Below are positions 1 through 7,497 of a DNA stretch of 37,736 nucleotides, piece after piece. The notes under the pieces were generated by a model. It was given only the letters and a program-made list of their open reading frames with translations. It searched no databases and was not told the origin of the DNA. The translations under genes and the position numbers were made by a program. The DNA comes from Erythrobacter donghaensis (GTDB taxonomy: Bacteria > Pseudomonadota > Alphaproteobacteria > Sphingomonadales > Sphingomonadaceae). Location: contig NZ_LSJS01000182.1 of the NCBI RefSeq assembly GCF_001557325.1, forward strand, positions 1 through 37,736, given 5' to 3'. Positions within the stretch are counted from its first letter, which is position 1. Each line of letters starts with the position of its first letter.

Positions 1-1359
1 GGGTGACGTGGGCGAGCGGACGCGCCAGATGATCCCCGCCGTGTCGTCCGACACCAGCAGCGAACCGTCGCCCGCCCACGTCACCCAGGTCGGGCGGCCG
101 CGGGTGGTGCCGTCGTCCTTGAGGAAGCCGGTCAGCACCGGCTTGGGCTTGCCGACCGGATTGCCGCGCGCGTCGAAGTCGACGAACACCACGTCATAGC
201 CCGAGGGCGGCTTGCGGTTCCACGAACCGTGTCGTGCAATGAAGGCCCCGCCGGCAAAGCCCGTCCCCATCCGGTCGCCCTCCTTCGAAAACACCATCCC
301 GAGCGCCGCGACGTGCGGCCCGAGCGCATACTCGGGCTTCCTCACATACTCCATCAGGAAGCGCGGCATGGGCGCGTCGACCCGGCGGTCGCGGTTGGTG
401 CGGTAATAGACCCAGGGCCAGCCATATTGCGCGCCCACCGGCACGTTGGTGAGGTAATCCGGCACGAGGTCGCTGCCGAGCATGTCGCGCTCGTTCACGG
501 TGGTCCACAGCTCGCCGCTCCAGGGCGAGAAATCGAGCCCGTTGGGGTTGCGCAGGCCCGCCGCGAACTGGCGCTGGCGCTTGGTCGCGAAGTCATATTC
601 CCAGATCAGCGCGCGGCCTTCCTCGACCTTCATGCCGCTCTCGCCGATATTGCTGACCGAGCCGACCGCGACATAGAGCTGCTTGCCATCGGGCGAGAGC
701 TTCAAGTTGCGCATCCAGTGCCCGCCGCCCGGGGCGAGGTCCATCACCTTGCGCCCCGGCCCGCTCACCGCGTCCGCCCCCAGCGCATAGGGGAAGGCGA
801 GCACGGCGTTGTGGTTGCCGACATAGAGCGTGCCATCGGCCCAGGCGAGGCCCGAGGGCGAATCGAGGCCTTCGGACGCGATCACCTTGCGGGTTTCGGC
901 GCTGCCATTGCCGTCGGCATCGCGCAGCAGCACGATCTGGTTGGGCGACGTCCCGGTCGCGCCCGCCTTGGTCAGCAGCATGTCTGCGACCCAGCCCTTG
1001 ACCGCGTCCATGATCCCGCCGCCCTCACTTTTGACCTCGGGTGCGCGGGTCAGCGAGACGAGCACATCGCCGTTGGGCAGGGTGTAGAGCGTGCGCGGAT
1101 GATCGAGCCCCTCGGCAAAGCGGACGACTTCCAGCCCCTCGGCCGGGGTCGGCGCCTCGCCCGCGGCCCAGCCCACCGGCTCGGCGACCTGCACCGTCGG
1201 AAAGGTCTCGGCGTCGGCCTCCTGCAGCACCGGATCGAGCCCTGCGACCTCCTCGACGCTGAGATCGGCAGTGTCGCCGCGGGTGACGAACCAGAACCCG
1301 ACCCCGGCAACGATGACGAAGACGGCAAGAGCGATTGCGATTTTGCGGAAAGTGGCCAT
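1..1359 (-). CDS. PQQ-type sorbosone/glucose dehydrogenase family protein, C-terminus cut by window edge
   Basis: This reading frame is open from an ATG at 1359 to the left edge, giving 453 visible residues with no stop in the window. It starts with a short basic stretch and one hydrophobic segment (about residues 6-24), so it is probably membrane anchored or exported to the periplasm. The rest looks like a six-bladed beta-propeller of the soluble glucose dehydrogenase/L-sorbosone dehydrogenase family. Visible family-like pieces are LDSPSGLAW, GGGHWMRNL, GLRNPNGLDFSP, QYGWPWVYY and ARHGSWNRKPPSGYDVV. Members use PQQ to oxidise sugars, but the real substrate cannot be told from sequence. It is divergent from msrC, with 65 bases between the starts. 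Confidence 0.85.
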   Translation of the reverse strand, partial: MATFRKIAIALAVFVIVAGVGFWFVTRGDTADLSVEEVAGLDPVLQEADAETFPTVQVAEPVGWAAGEAPTPAEGLEVVRFAEGLDHPRTLYTLPNGDVLVSLTRAPEVKSEGGGIMDAVKGWVADMLLTKAGATGTSPNQIVLLRDADGNGSAETRKVIASEGLDSPSGLAWADGTLYVGNHNAVLAFPYALGADAVSGPGRKVMDLAPGGGHWMRNLKLSPDGKQLYVAVGSVSNIGESGMKVEEGRALIWEYDFATKRQRQFAAGLRNPNGLDFSPWSGELWTTVNERDMLGSDLVPDYLTNVPVGAQYGWPWVYYRTNRDRRVDAPMPRFLMEYVRKPEYALGPHVAALGMVFSKEGDRMGTGFAGGAFIARHGSWNRKPPSGYDVVFVDFDARGNPVGKPKPVLTGFLKDDGTTRGRPTWVTWAGDGSLLVSDDTAGIIWRVRSPTSP

Positions 1360-1424
1360 GTGGCAGGAGATAAAGCCGGCTGGCCTCTGCGGCAACCGGC
1401 AAGCGATGAAAGAACCGGTCCACG

Positions 1425-1925
1425 ATGTATGATTTCAAGCCCGCCGAGCCGCTCGCTGCGGAAGAGCTCTACCGCGAACTCCTCGCCGCCGCCGATGCGC
1501 TGACCGCTGGCGAGCCGGACGAAGTCGCGAACATGGCCAATGTCGCGGCGCTCCTGTGGGAATTCCTCCCGGATTTGAACTGGGCGGGGTTCTACCGGGT
1601 CGCGCCCGCCAAGTCCGGCGGCGACGAGGAGCTGGTGCTCGGGCCCTTCGTGGGCCGCCCGGCCTGCATCCGCATCCCCTTCGGCACCGGGGTATGCGGC
1701 GCGGCGGCGGCGAGCGGGGCGAGCCAGCTGGTCGCCGACGTCCATGCCTTCCCCGGCCATATCGCCTGCGACGCCGCCAGCGCGAGCGAGCTGGTGGTGC
1801 CGGTGCTGCGCGATGGGCGGGTGATCGCGGTGATCGACCTCGACAGCCCCACGCCAGCGCGCTTCTCCGAGGCCGATGCCATGGGGATCGAGGCGCTCGC
1901 GGCAATGCTCTCGGCCCGGATCTGA
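1425..1925 (+). CDS. msrC: Free methionine-(R)-sulfoxide reductase (GAF domain)
   Basis: The 166-residue protein is a single GAF domain. It has three cysteines, C81 (in RPACIRIPFG), C91 (GTGVCGAAA) and C115 (GHIACDAAS). Their spacings of 10 and 24 residues equal those recalled for the catalytic and resolving cysteines of E. coli fRMsr. The N-terminal LNWAGFYRV and the C-terminal VIAVIDLDSPTPARFSEAD are also family hallmarks. The enzyme reduces free L-methionine-(R)-sulfoxide in the cytoplasm with thioredoxin as electron donor, repairing oxidised methionine. It stands alone between a divergent dehydrogenase gene and an envelope protein gene. Start ATG at 1425. Confidence 0.92.
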   Translation: MYDFKPAEPLAAEELYRELLAAADALTAGEPDEVANMANVAALLWEFLPDLNWAGFYRVAPAKSGGDEELVLGPFVGRPACIRIPFGTGVCGAAAASGASQLVADVHAFPGHIACDAASASELVVPVLRDGRVIAVIDLDSPTPARFSEADAMGIEALAAMLSARI

Positions 1926-2047
1926 GCGCCGCCTCCGATCCTTCCCGAATCGGGACATGAGCCACGCCCTGCTTGGGCGCACGCCGCTGACAGTGTTAGT
2001 CTTTTGCTAACCATCAGCCGATCTGGCTGACTCAGGGGGATTCGCCC

Positions 2048-2959
2048 ATGCGCAAGACTGTTTCGACCCTTCCGCTCGCCGCTCTGGCGCTGCTGGCCTT
2101 GCCGGCCGCCGCGCAGGCGCAGGATTACAGCGAGCTTCCGCCGCTCGCCCCGATGAGCAAGGACGAAGTGCGCGAGCTCCCCGCCGACCTGCGCAGCGCG
2201 CCCACTCCTGCCCCCGTATCGGTCTCCGAGACGGTGACGGTGGTCGACGGGGTCGAGACCATCACCCGCACCCGCTACATCAACGCCCCGGGCGCCGCGT
2301 TGCCGGCCCCGCAATATTATGCGCCGCAGCAGGGCTATGTCCCGAACTATCCCGGCACCGCCTATGTCCCCGCGCCCGGCTATGCCGCCGCGCCCGCCGT
2401 GTTCGAGCGCCAGCAGTGGATCGACGAGTGTCGCCGCCGCACCCGCGGGCAGAACCGCGACAACACCGGCCTGATCATCGGCGGGCTGCTCGGCGCGATC
2501 GGCGGGGGTATCATTGGTTACGAGATCGCCGGCGCGGGGGACCGCGTGCTCGGCACGGTGCTCGGCGTGGGCGGCGGCGGGCTGATCGGCGGCCTCATCG
2601 GCAGCCTGTTCGACGGCGACAGGAAGAAGAACCTCTACGACTGCGAGGCCGCGCTCGACAGCTACCTTTCGGCCTATGGCGCGCCGGCGCCGCGGATCGC
2701 CAGCCGCACCATCGCCTATCCGGGCTATGACTACGGCCAGGCTTACGGCTATGCCTATCCGCAGGGCTATGCCTACGGCTACACCTATGCCCCACCCCCG
2801 CAGGTGGTGCTGGTGCCAGTGCGCACCGAGGTACAGCAGCAGGTGGTGGTGCGCGAGACCACCCGCGAGGAGAGCTACACCGTCCCCGGCGCGACCCGCG
2901 TCATCACCGAGCGCGTGCCCGGCCCGCGCCCGACCAGGAAGATGACCCGCCAGCGCTGA
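2048..2959 (+). CDS. Exported glycine-zipper 2TM-domain protein
   Basis: The 303-residue protein begins with a clear signal peptide (residues 1-24, ending AQAQA/QD). A Pro/Tyr/Ala-rich linker follows. At about 140-190 comes a glycine-zipper hairpin (GLIIGGLLGAIGGGIIGYEI, then a GGGGLIGGLIGSLFD segment), the type found in outer-membrane-associated Rcc01698/SlyB-like proteins. Next is a Tyr/Gly/Ala repeat (GYDYGQAYGYAYPQGYAYG) and a charged tail with VVVRETTREESYTV. Cysteines flank the zipper (one before, one after). A role in envelope structure is likely, but no specific function can be assigned. The stop is followed by a strong stem-loop shared with convergent parB. Confidence 0.8.
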   Translation: MRKTVSTLPLAALALLALPAAAQAQDYSELPPLAPMSKDEVRELPADLRSAPTPAPVSVSETVTVVDGVETITRTRYINAPGAALPAPQYYAPQQGYVPNYPGTAYVPAPGYAAAPAVFERQQWIDECRRRTRGQNRDNTGLIIGGLLGAIGGGIIGYEIAGAGDRVLGTVLGVGGGGLIGGLIGSLFDGDRKKNLYDCEAALDSYLSAYGAPAPRIASRTIAYPGYDYGQAYGYAYPQGYAYGYTYAPPPQVVLVPVRTEVQQQVVVRETTREESYTVPGATRVITERVPGPRPTRKMTRQR

Positions 2960-2991
2960 ACCTGGCGTGATTTCCCCTCGGGGGGCACAAC

Positions 2992-3031
2992 AAGAAGCCC
3001 CGCAAGGCCAGGCGACCTTGCGGGGCTTCTT
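2992..3031. terminator. Bidirectional stem-loop terminator between convergent genes
   Basis: A perfect 16-bp inverted repeat (2992-3007 with 3016-3031; arm AAGAAGCCCCGCAAGG) has an 8-base loop. It lies between the stop of the glycine-zipper gene and the stop of parB. The arm begins with A's and ends with T's, so it can act in both directions, although the T-run is short. Confidence 0.85.
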
Positions 3032-3051
3032 CGTGCTGTGGGTGAGCGGCT

Positions 3052-4023
3052 TTAGATCTCTCCGCCCGTCAGCCGCTGGCACAGCAGGTCGAGCTGGTCG
3101 AGCGTGGTGTAGCGGATCGTGATCGTGCCCTTGCGCGGATCGACCTCGGGCTTGATCTTGACCGTCAGGCCGAGGAACTCCTCGAGATGCTGCTGCACCG
3201 CGACGATGTCGGCATTCTCGGCGGTGAGATAGGGCGGCTCGGCCGGGCCGGGCTCCGGGCGCTTGGCCGGTTTCTTGGTCAGCGTCTCGATGTCGCGCAC
3301 CGAAAGCCCCTCGGCCACCGCGATCGCGGCGAGCTCGCGCGCATCGTCGCGCCCGATCAGCGCGCGGGCATGGCCCATGGTGAGCTTGCCCTCCTGGATC
3401 AGGTCGAGCACGTCATCGGGCAGCGTCACCAGCCGCATCATGTTGGCGACATGGCTGCGCGACTTTTCGACCATCTTGGCGATGTCGACCTGGATCATCC
3501 CCTCGTCTTCGGAGAGGCGGTGATAGGCACGCGCTTCCTCGACCGGGTTGAGATCCTCGCGCTGCAGGTTCTCGATCAGCGCCAGCGCCATGACCTCGCG
3601 GTCCGAGAGCTCGCGCACCAGCGCCGGGATCTCGTGCAGCCGCGCCTTCTGCGCCGCGCGCCAGCGGCGCTCGCCCGCGACCAGCTGGTAGCCCTCGCCA
3701 TTGGGGTGCGGACGGACGATGATCGGCTGGATCACGCCGCGCGCGGCGATCGAGGCGGCCAGTTCGTCGAGCGCGGCCTCGTCGAACACCTTGCGCGGGT
3801 TGCCGGGCAGTGGCTTGATGCTGGCGAGCGGCAGCATCCGCAGCGGCGAGGCACCCGGGAGCGGGGTCTCGGCCACGGCAGCGAGGTCCTCGCGGCGCAC
3901 CAGCGGCTCCTCGCGCCGGGTTTCCCCCAGCAGCGCACCCAGTCCCTTGCCCAATCGACGCGGCCTTTCCATGTTCGCCCGAGCAACGGAAACTATTGTA
4001 ACTGCATCACTATTCTTGCTCAT
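3052..4023 (-). CDS. parB: Chromosome partitioning protein ParB (Spo0J family)
   Basis: ParB binds parS, spreads along neighbouring DNA as a CTP-dependent clamp and is moved by ParA. The 323-residue protein shows the N-terminal RLGKGLGALLGE motif, the CTP-binding motif GERRWRAA (117-124), a central helix-turn-helix (about 176-197, QVDIAKMVEKSRSHVANMMR) and a C-terminal dimerisation region. The ATG at 4023 overlaps the parA stop as ATGA, which supports this start; an internal ATG at 3972 before ERPRRLGKG is the alternative. The gene is the last of the rsmG-parA-parB series, and the cognate parS sites lie at 4884-9677. Start codons further upstream, inside parA, were not used. Confidence 0.96.
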   Translation of the reverse strand: MSKNSDAVTIVSVARANMERPRRLGKGLGALLGETRREEPLVRREDLAAVAETPLPGASPLRMLPLASIKPLPGNPRKVFDEAALDELAASIAARGVIQPIIVRPHPNGEGYQLVAGERRWRAAQKARLHEIPALVRELSDREVMALALIENLQREDLNPVEEARAYHRLSEDEGMIQVDIAKMVEKSRSHVANMMRLVTLPDDVLDLIQEGKLTMGHARALIGRDDARELAAIAVAEGLSVRDIETLTKKPAKRPEPGPAEPPYLTAENADIVAVQQHLEEFLGLTVKIKPEVDPRKGTITIRYTTLDQLDLLCQRLTGGEI

Positions 4024-4796
4024 GCCGCCTGTCTTTCTGCCGGAAATCGCCCGATCAGCTCGCGCGCCAGCGCCATGTAGGCGCGGCTGCCGGTGCAGTG
4101 CTGGTCGTAGATCAGCGCAGGGAGCCCGTGGCTCGGCGCCTCGGAGAGGCGCACGTTGCGCGGGATCACCGTCTCGAACACCAGCTTGCCGAGGCAATCG
4201 CGTACGTCTTCCGAGACCTGGTCGGTCAGCCGGTTGCGCCGGTCATACATGGTCAGCGCAACGCCGATGATGCCGAGATCGGGGTTGAAGCGCTGCTGCA
4301 CCTGGTCGACCGTCTGGAGCAGCTGCGAGAGCCCCTCCAGCGCGAAGAACTCGCATTGCAGCGGCACCAGCAGCGTATCGGCCGCGCACAGCGCGTTCAG
4401 CGTCAGCAGGCCCAGTGAGGGCGGACAGTCGATGAAGCAGATGTCGTGGCCCTTGTGCCCGATGAGCGCCTTGTCGAGCCGGTGGGTGCGGCCTTCGACC
4501 GCGACCAGCTCGACCTCGGCCCCCGACAGGTCGACCGTGGCCGGGACGATGTCGAGCCGCGGAATCGCGCTCGGCACGATCGCCGAGGCGAGCGCGACCT
4601 CGTCGACCAGCAGGTCATAGCTGGAAACCTCGCGCGCGGAGGAATGGACGCCCAGCCCGGTCGAGGCATTGCCCTGCGGATCGAGGTCGATCAGCAGCGT
4701 GCGCCATCCGGTCGCGGCCATCGCGGTGGCGATGTTGATCGCGGTGGTGGTCTTGCCCACACCGCCCTTCTGATTGGCAATCGCGATCGTGAGCAT
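4020..4796 (-). CDS. parA: Chromosome partitioning ATPase ParA (Soj)
   Basis: The 258-residue MinD/ParA ATPase starts MLTIAIANQKGGVGKTTTA, with a deviant Walker A box (K10-G-G-V-G-K-T-T). It also shows LLIDLDPQGNASTGLG (Walker A') and DICFIDCPPSLGLLT (Walker B). ParA binds DNA non-specifically as an ATP dimer and pulls ParB-parS complexes apart after the origin has been copied. The start at 4796 follows rsmG by 44 bases, and the stop overlaps the parB start. A longer reading frame exists but runs into rsmG in another frame, so its extra N-terminus is not real. Confidence 0.96.
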   Translation of the reverse strand: MLTIAIANQKGGVGKTTTAINIATAMAATGWRTLLIDLDPQGNASTGLGVHSSAREVSSYDLLVDEVALASAIVPSAIPRLDIVPATVDLSGAEVELVAVEGRTHRLDKALIGHKGHDICFIDCPPSLGLLTLNALCAADTLLVPLQCEFFALEGLSQLLQTVDQVQQRFNPDLGIIGVALTMYDRRNRLTDQVSEDVRDCLGKLVFETVIPRNVRLSEAPSHGLPALIYDQHCTGSRAYMALARELIGRFPAERQAA

Positions 4797-4840
4797 GGAA
4801 AATCCTGTCCTGTTCGCGCCGATCCGCGCTGAAATCCGCC

Positions 4841-5467
4841 TCAGACCTTCACGATGATCCCGGCTTCGGGATCGGTCAAGGAATGTTTCACGTGAAACAT
4901 TGCCCGAATCGAAGGCTTGAGCGCCTCCAACTCCTGCGCCGCCGAGCGCCCCTTGGGCAACACGTAGCGGGTGGCCCTTGTGGAGAAGGGTGCGGATAGC
5001 TCGAGAAGTCTGGGGAGAGGCGCGAAGGCGCGTGCCGAAATGGCGCGGGCGGGAAAGGGCGCGACGCGCTCGAGCCTTTGGCCCTCGACCCGGCATTTGG
5101 GAAGCGCGAGTGCGGCCACGGCGCGCTCGAGGAACTCCACGCGGCGTGCGCGGGATTCGACCAGCACCACGGGCATGTTGGGGTTGAGAGCGGCAATCAC
5201 CAGGCCGGGAAAGCCGGGGCCGCTGCCGAGATCGAGCCACGGCCCGCCCGCATTGGCTCCGAATGTTTCACGTGAAACATTTTCGATCAACTGCGCGGAG
5301 TCGGCGATATGGCGCTGCCAGAGGTGCGGCTCGGTCGCCCGGGCGATGAGGTTCTGGCGCTGGTTCTCCTCGAGCACCAGCGCGGCAAAGGCCTCGAGCC
5401 GCGCCATGCCCGCCGCATCGGTGAGCCCGGCGACGTAGGCGCGCGCCTGCTCTTCGGTGACGATCAT
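4841..5467 (-). CDS. rsmG: 16S rRNA (guanine-527-N7)-methyltransferase RsmG (GidB)
   Basis: RsmG methylates N7 of G527 in 16S rRNA using SAM; loss of the family enzyme gives low-level streptomycin resistance. The 208-residue protein has the SAM-binding motif [16 protein letters not shown] and the family block [15 protein letters not shown]. The ATG at 5467 overlaps the mnmG stop (ATGA), fixing the start. Two parS palindromes lie inside it. The one at 5264-5279 is read as V64-S-R-E-T68 just before the SAM motif, and the one at 4884-4899 as M190-F-H-V-K-H195 near the C-terminus. Both look like coding sequence adapted to carry ParB sites. Confidence 0.95.
   Translation of the reverse strand: MIVTEEQARAYVAGLTDAAGMARLEAFAALVLEENQRQNLIARATEPHLWQRHIADSAQLIENVSRETFGANAGGPWLDLGSGPGFPGLVIAALNPNMPVVLVESRARRVEFLERAVAALALPKCRVEGQRLERVAPFPARAISARAFAPLPRLLELSAPFSTRATRYVLPKGRSAAQELEALKPSIRAMFHVKHSLTDPEAGIIVKV
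4884..4899. other. parS site 1 (inside rsmG)
   Basis: Perfect 16-bp palindrome TGTTTCACGTGAAACA, the general bacterial parS consensus bound by ParB. Symmetry extends to 20 bp (4882-4901). Read on the minus strand it encodes MFHVKH at the RsmG C-terminus. It lies 88 bases upstream of the parA start. Confidence 0.95.
5264..5279. other. parS site 2 (inside rsmG)
   Basis: Perfect TGTTTCACGTGAAACA, with 20-bp symmetry at 5262-5281. In the rsmG frame it is read as V-S-R-E-T (residues 64-68), directly N-terminal to the SAM-binding motif. Confidence 0.95.
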
Positions 5468-7314
5468 GCCGCCTGCCTGCGCCGCGCATGAACCAGCAGC
5501 GCCGAGAGCGCCGCCGGGGTGACACCCGGCACGCGGCCCGCCGCCGCCAGCGTCCCCGGCGCTGCCCGGGTCAGCCGCTCGATCATCTCGTTCGAGAGCC
5601 CGGGCACCTCGGCATAGGGGAAGTCCGCAGGCAGCGGCAGCGCCTCGCTCGCACGCAGATCGCGCAGCTCGGCATCCTGCCGGGCGAGATAGGGGGCGTA
5701 AGCCGCGTCCTCCGCCATCTCCTCGGCGAGCAGCGGGTCGAGCGCGGTGATGTCGCCCAGCCAAGGCGCGAGCGCCGCGGGGGTGACGCCGTCATAGCGC
5801 AGCCACTCGGCGATGGTCTTCTCGCCGTGATCGCGCCGCACCGGCAGGCCCGCCTCGGCGAGGTCGCGGGCGTGGATGCGTTCGGAATGTTTCACGTGAA
5901 ACATTTCGCGCGTGGCCTCGCGCCGCTCCCACCAGAGGCGGCGCTCCTCGCCCACGCACCCGGCCTCGATCCCGAGGCCGGTGAGCCGCGTAGCGGCATT
6001 GTTGGCGCGCAGCCGCAGGCGATACTCCGCGCGCGCGGTGAGCATGCGGTAGGGCTCGGAGACCCCCTGCAAGGTGAGGTCGTCGACCATAACCGCGATA
6101 TAGGAATTGGCGCGGTCGAGCCGGGGCGCCGCCTTGCCGAGCGCCGCCGCCGCCGCTTGCAGACCCGCAACCAGCCCCTGCGCGGCGGCCTCCTCGTAGC
6201 CGGTCGTGCCGTTGATCTGCCCGGCGCAATAGAGCCCGGGGATCGCCCGCACCTGCAAGTCCGGCGTCAGCGCGCGCGGGTCGATATGGTCGTATTCCAC
6301 CGCATAGCCCGGCTGCACGATCTGCGCGCGCCCGCACCCGGGCATGGTGCGCACCACCTCCTGCTGCACGTCGACCGGGAGCGAGGTGCTGATGCCGTTG
6401 GGATAGACGAGATGGCTATCCAGCCCCTCGGGCTCGAGGAACACCTGGTGCCCCTCACGGTCGCCGAAGCGGTGGATCTTGTCCTCGATCGAGGGGCAAT
6501 AGCGCGGCCCCGCCGCCGCAATCGCGCCCGAGAACAGCGGCGAGCGGTGGAGATTGGCGCGGATCGCATCGTGCCCGGCCTGGGTGGTGCGGGTAATCGC
6601 GCAGAACACCTGCGGGTTGATGCGGCGCGGGGTGAGCGGGGACATGGTCCAGGCCTCGCCATCCGAAGGCTGCTCCTCGAGCACCGCCCAGTCGATGGTC
6701 CGCCCGTCGAGCCGCGGCGGCGTCCCGGTCTTCAGGCGCGCCATCGGCAGCTCGGCCGCGCGCAATTGCTGGGCGAGGCGATGCGCGGCGTTTTCGCCGA
6801 TGCGCCCGCCCTCGAAGCGCTCCTCGCCGCGGAACAGGATGCCGCCGAGGAAGGTGCCGGTGCAGAGCACCAAATGTTTCACGTGAAACATTGTGCCGTC
6901 CGCCAGCTCAAGCCCTGCGACGCGCCCGCCTTCGAGCATCAGCGCGGCGGCTTCGCCCTGCACCAGCGTGAGGTTCGGCTGCGCCCGCACCGCCGCCTGC
7001 ACGGCCGCCTTGAAGCGCACCCGGTCGGCCTGCACGCGCGGGCCCCAGACAGCGCTACCCTTGGAGCGGTTGAGCATCCGGTAGTGGATCGCCCCCGCAT
7101 CCGCCGCGCGGCCGATCACCCCGTCGAGCGCGTCGACCTCGCGCACGAGGTGCCCCTTGCCGAGACCCCCGATCGCAGGATTGCAGCTCATCGCGCCGAT
7201 GGCGGCGAGGTCGAAGCTGACGAGCGCCGTGCGCGCGCCCATCCGCGCCGCCGCGCAGGCAGCCTCCACCCCGGCGTGACCGCCGCCGATGACGAGGACA
7301 TCGAAGCTATGCAT
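5464..7314 (-). CDS. mnmG: tRNA uridine-5-carboxymethylaminomethyl modification enzyme MnmG (GidA)
   Basis: With MnmE, this FAD protein installs the cmnm5 group on wobble U34 of certain tRNAs. The 616-residue protein opens [19 protein letters not shown], a Rossmann FAD-binding motif. It has family blocks [33 protein letters not shown] and [16 protein letters not shown]. The ATG at 7314 is preferred; a TTG 12 codons upstream is in frame but precedes the usual N-terminus. Two parS sites are embedded: 6875-6890 read as M142-F-H-V-K-H147 (a beta-strand just before [11 protein letters not shown]) and 5888-5903 read as M471-F-H-V-K-H476. The stop overlaps rsmG; upstream lies a 183-base gap with three more parS sites. 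Confidence 0.97.
   Translation of the reverse strand: MHSFDVLVIGGGHAGVEAACAAARMGARTALVSFDLAAIGAMSCNPAIGGLGKGHLVREVDALDGVIGRAADAGAIHYRMLNRSKGSAVWGPRVQADRVRFKAAVQAAVRAQPNLTLVQGEAAALMLEGGRVAGLELADGTMFHVKHLVLCTGTFLGGILFRGEERFEGGRIGENAAHRLAQQLRAAELPMARLKTGTPPRLDGRTIDWAVLEEQPSDGEAWTMSPLTPRRINPQVFCAITRTTQAGHDAIRANLHRSPLFSGAIAAAGPRYCPSIEDKIHRFGDREGHQVFLEPEGLDSHLVYPNGISTSLPVDVQQEVVRTMPGCGRAQIVQPGYAVEYDHIDPRALTPDLQVRAIPGLYCAGQINGTTGYEEAAAQGLVAGLQAAAAALGKAAPRLDRANSYIAVMVDDLTLQGVSEPYRMLTARAEYRLRLRANNAATRLTGLGIEAGCVGEERRLWWERREATREMFHVKHSERIHARDLAEAGLPVRRDHGEKTIAEWLRYDGVTPAALAPWLGDITALDPLLAEEMAEDAAYAPYLARQDAELRDLRASEALPLPADFPYAEVPGLSNEMIERLTRAAPGTLAAAGRVPGVTPAALSALLVHARRRQAA
5888..5903. other. parS site 3 (inside mnmG)
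   Basis: Perfect TGTTTCACGTGAAACA. In the mnmG frame it is read as MFHVKH (residues 471-476), in the helical C-terminal half of the protein. Confidence 0.95.
6875..6890. other. parS site 4 (inside mnmG)
   Basis: Perfect TGTTTCACGTGAAACA. In the mnmG frame it is read as MFHVKH (residues 142-147), replacing the strand that precedes the conserved TGTFLGG block. Confidence 0.95.
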
Positions 7315-7383
7315 GGGCGGGCAGATAGGACGCGCAGGCGCGATCGTCAAAGATCATTCGCGTGAGTGGACATGGGCCAAGAA

Positions 7384-7399
7384 TGTTTCACGTGAAACA
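7384..7399. other. parS site 5 (intergenic, mnmG upstream region)
   Basis: Perfect TGTTTCACGTGAAACA, the first of three sites in the 183-base gap between mnmE and mnmG. It lies 70 bases upstream of the mnmG start, so bound ParB could also affect mnmG transcription. Confidence 0.95.
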
Positions 7400-7422
7400 T
7401 TGAGGCCCGGAATCGCCGCCAA

Positions 7423-7438
7423 TGTTTCACGTGAAACA
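7423..7438. other. parS site 6 (intergenic)
   Basis: Perfect TGTTTCACGTGAAACA, 39 bases start to start from site 5. The 20-bp symmetry (7421-7440) is again present. Confidence 0.95.
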
Positions 7439-7469
7439 TTCTGGTTGATCCCGGGAGGCGTGCTTCCAA

Positions 7470-7485
7470 TGTTTCACGTGAAACA
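7470..7485. other. parS site 7 (intergenic)
   Basis: Perfect TGTTTCACGTGAAACA, 47 bases start to start from site 6 and 12 bases past the mnmE stop codon. Confidence 0.95.
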
Positions 7486-7497
7486 TTCTCGACCGGA

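Noticed and set aside
229..1503. 424-codon plus-strand open frame at the left end
   Set aside because: It is antisense to the sorbosone dehydrogenase, whose own frame runs off the left edge and shows clear family motifs.
7348..7350. Upstream TTG as mnmG start
   Set aside because: The ATG at 7314 directly precedes the conserved FAD-binding N-terminus; the extra 12 residues match no MnmG feature.
5488..7365. 625-codon open frame on the plus strand opposite mnmG
   Set aside because: It is the antisense shadow of mnmG in G+C-rich DNA; the product is Arg/His/Gly-rich with no family features.
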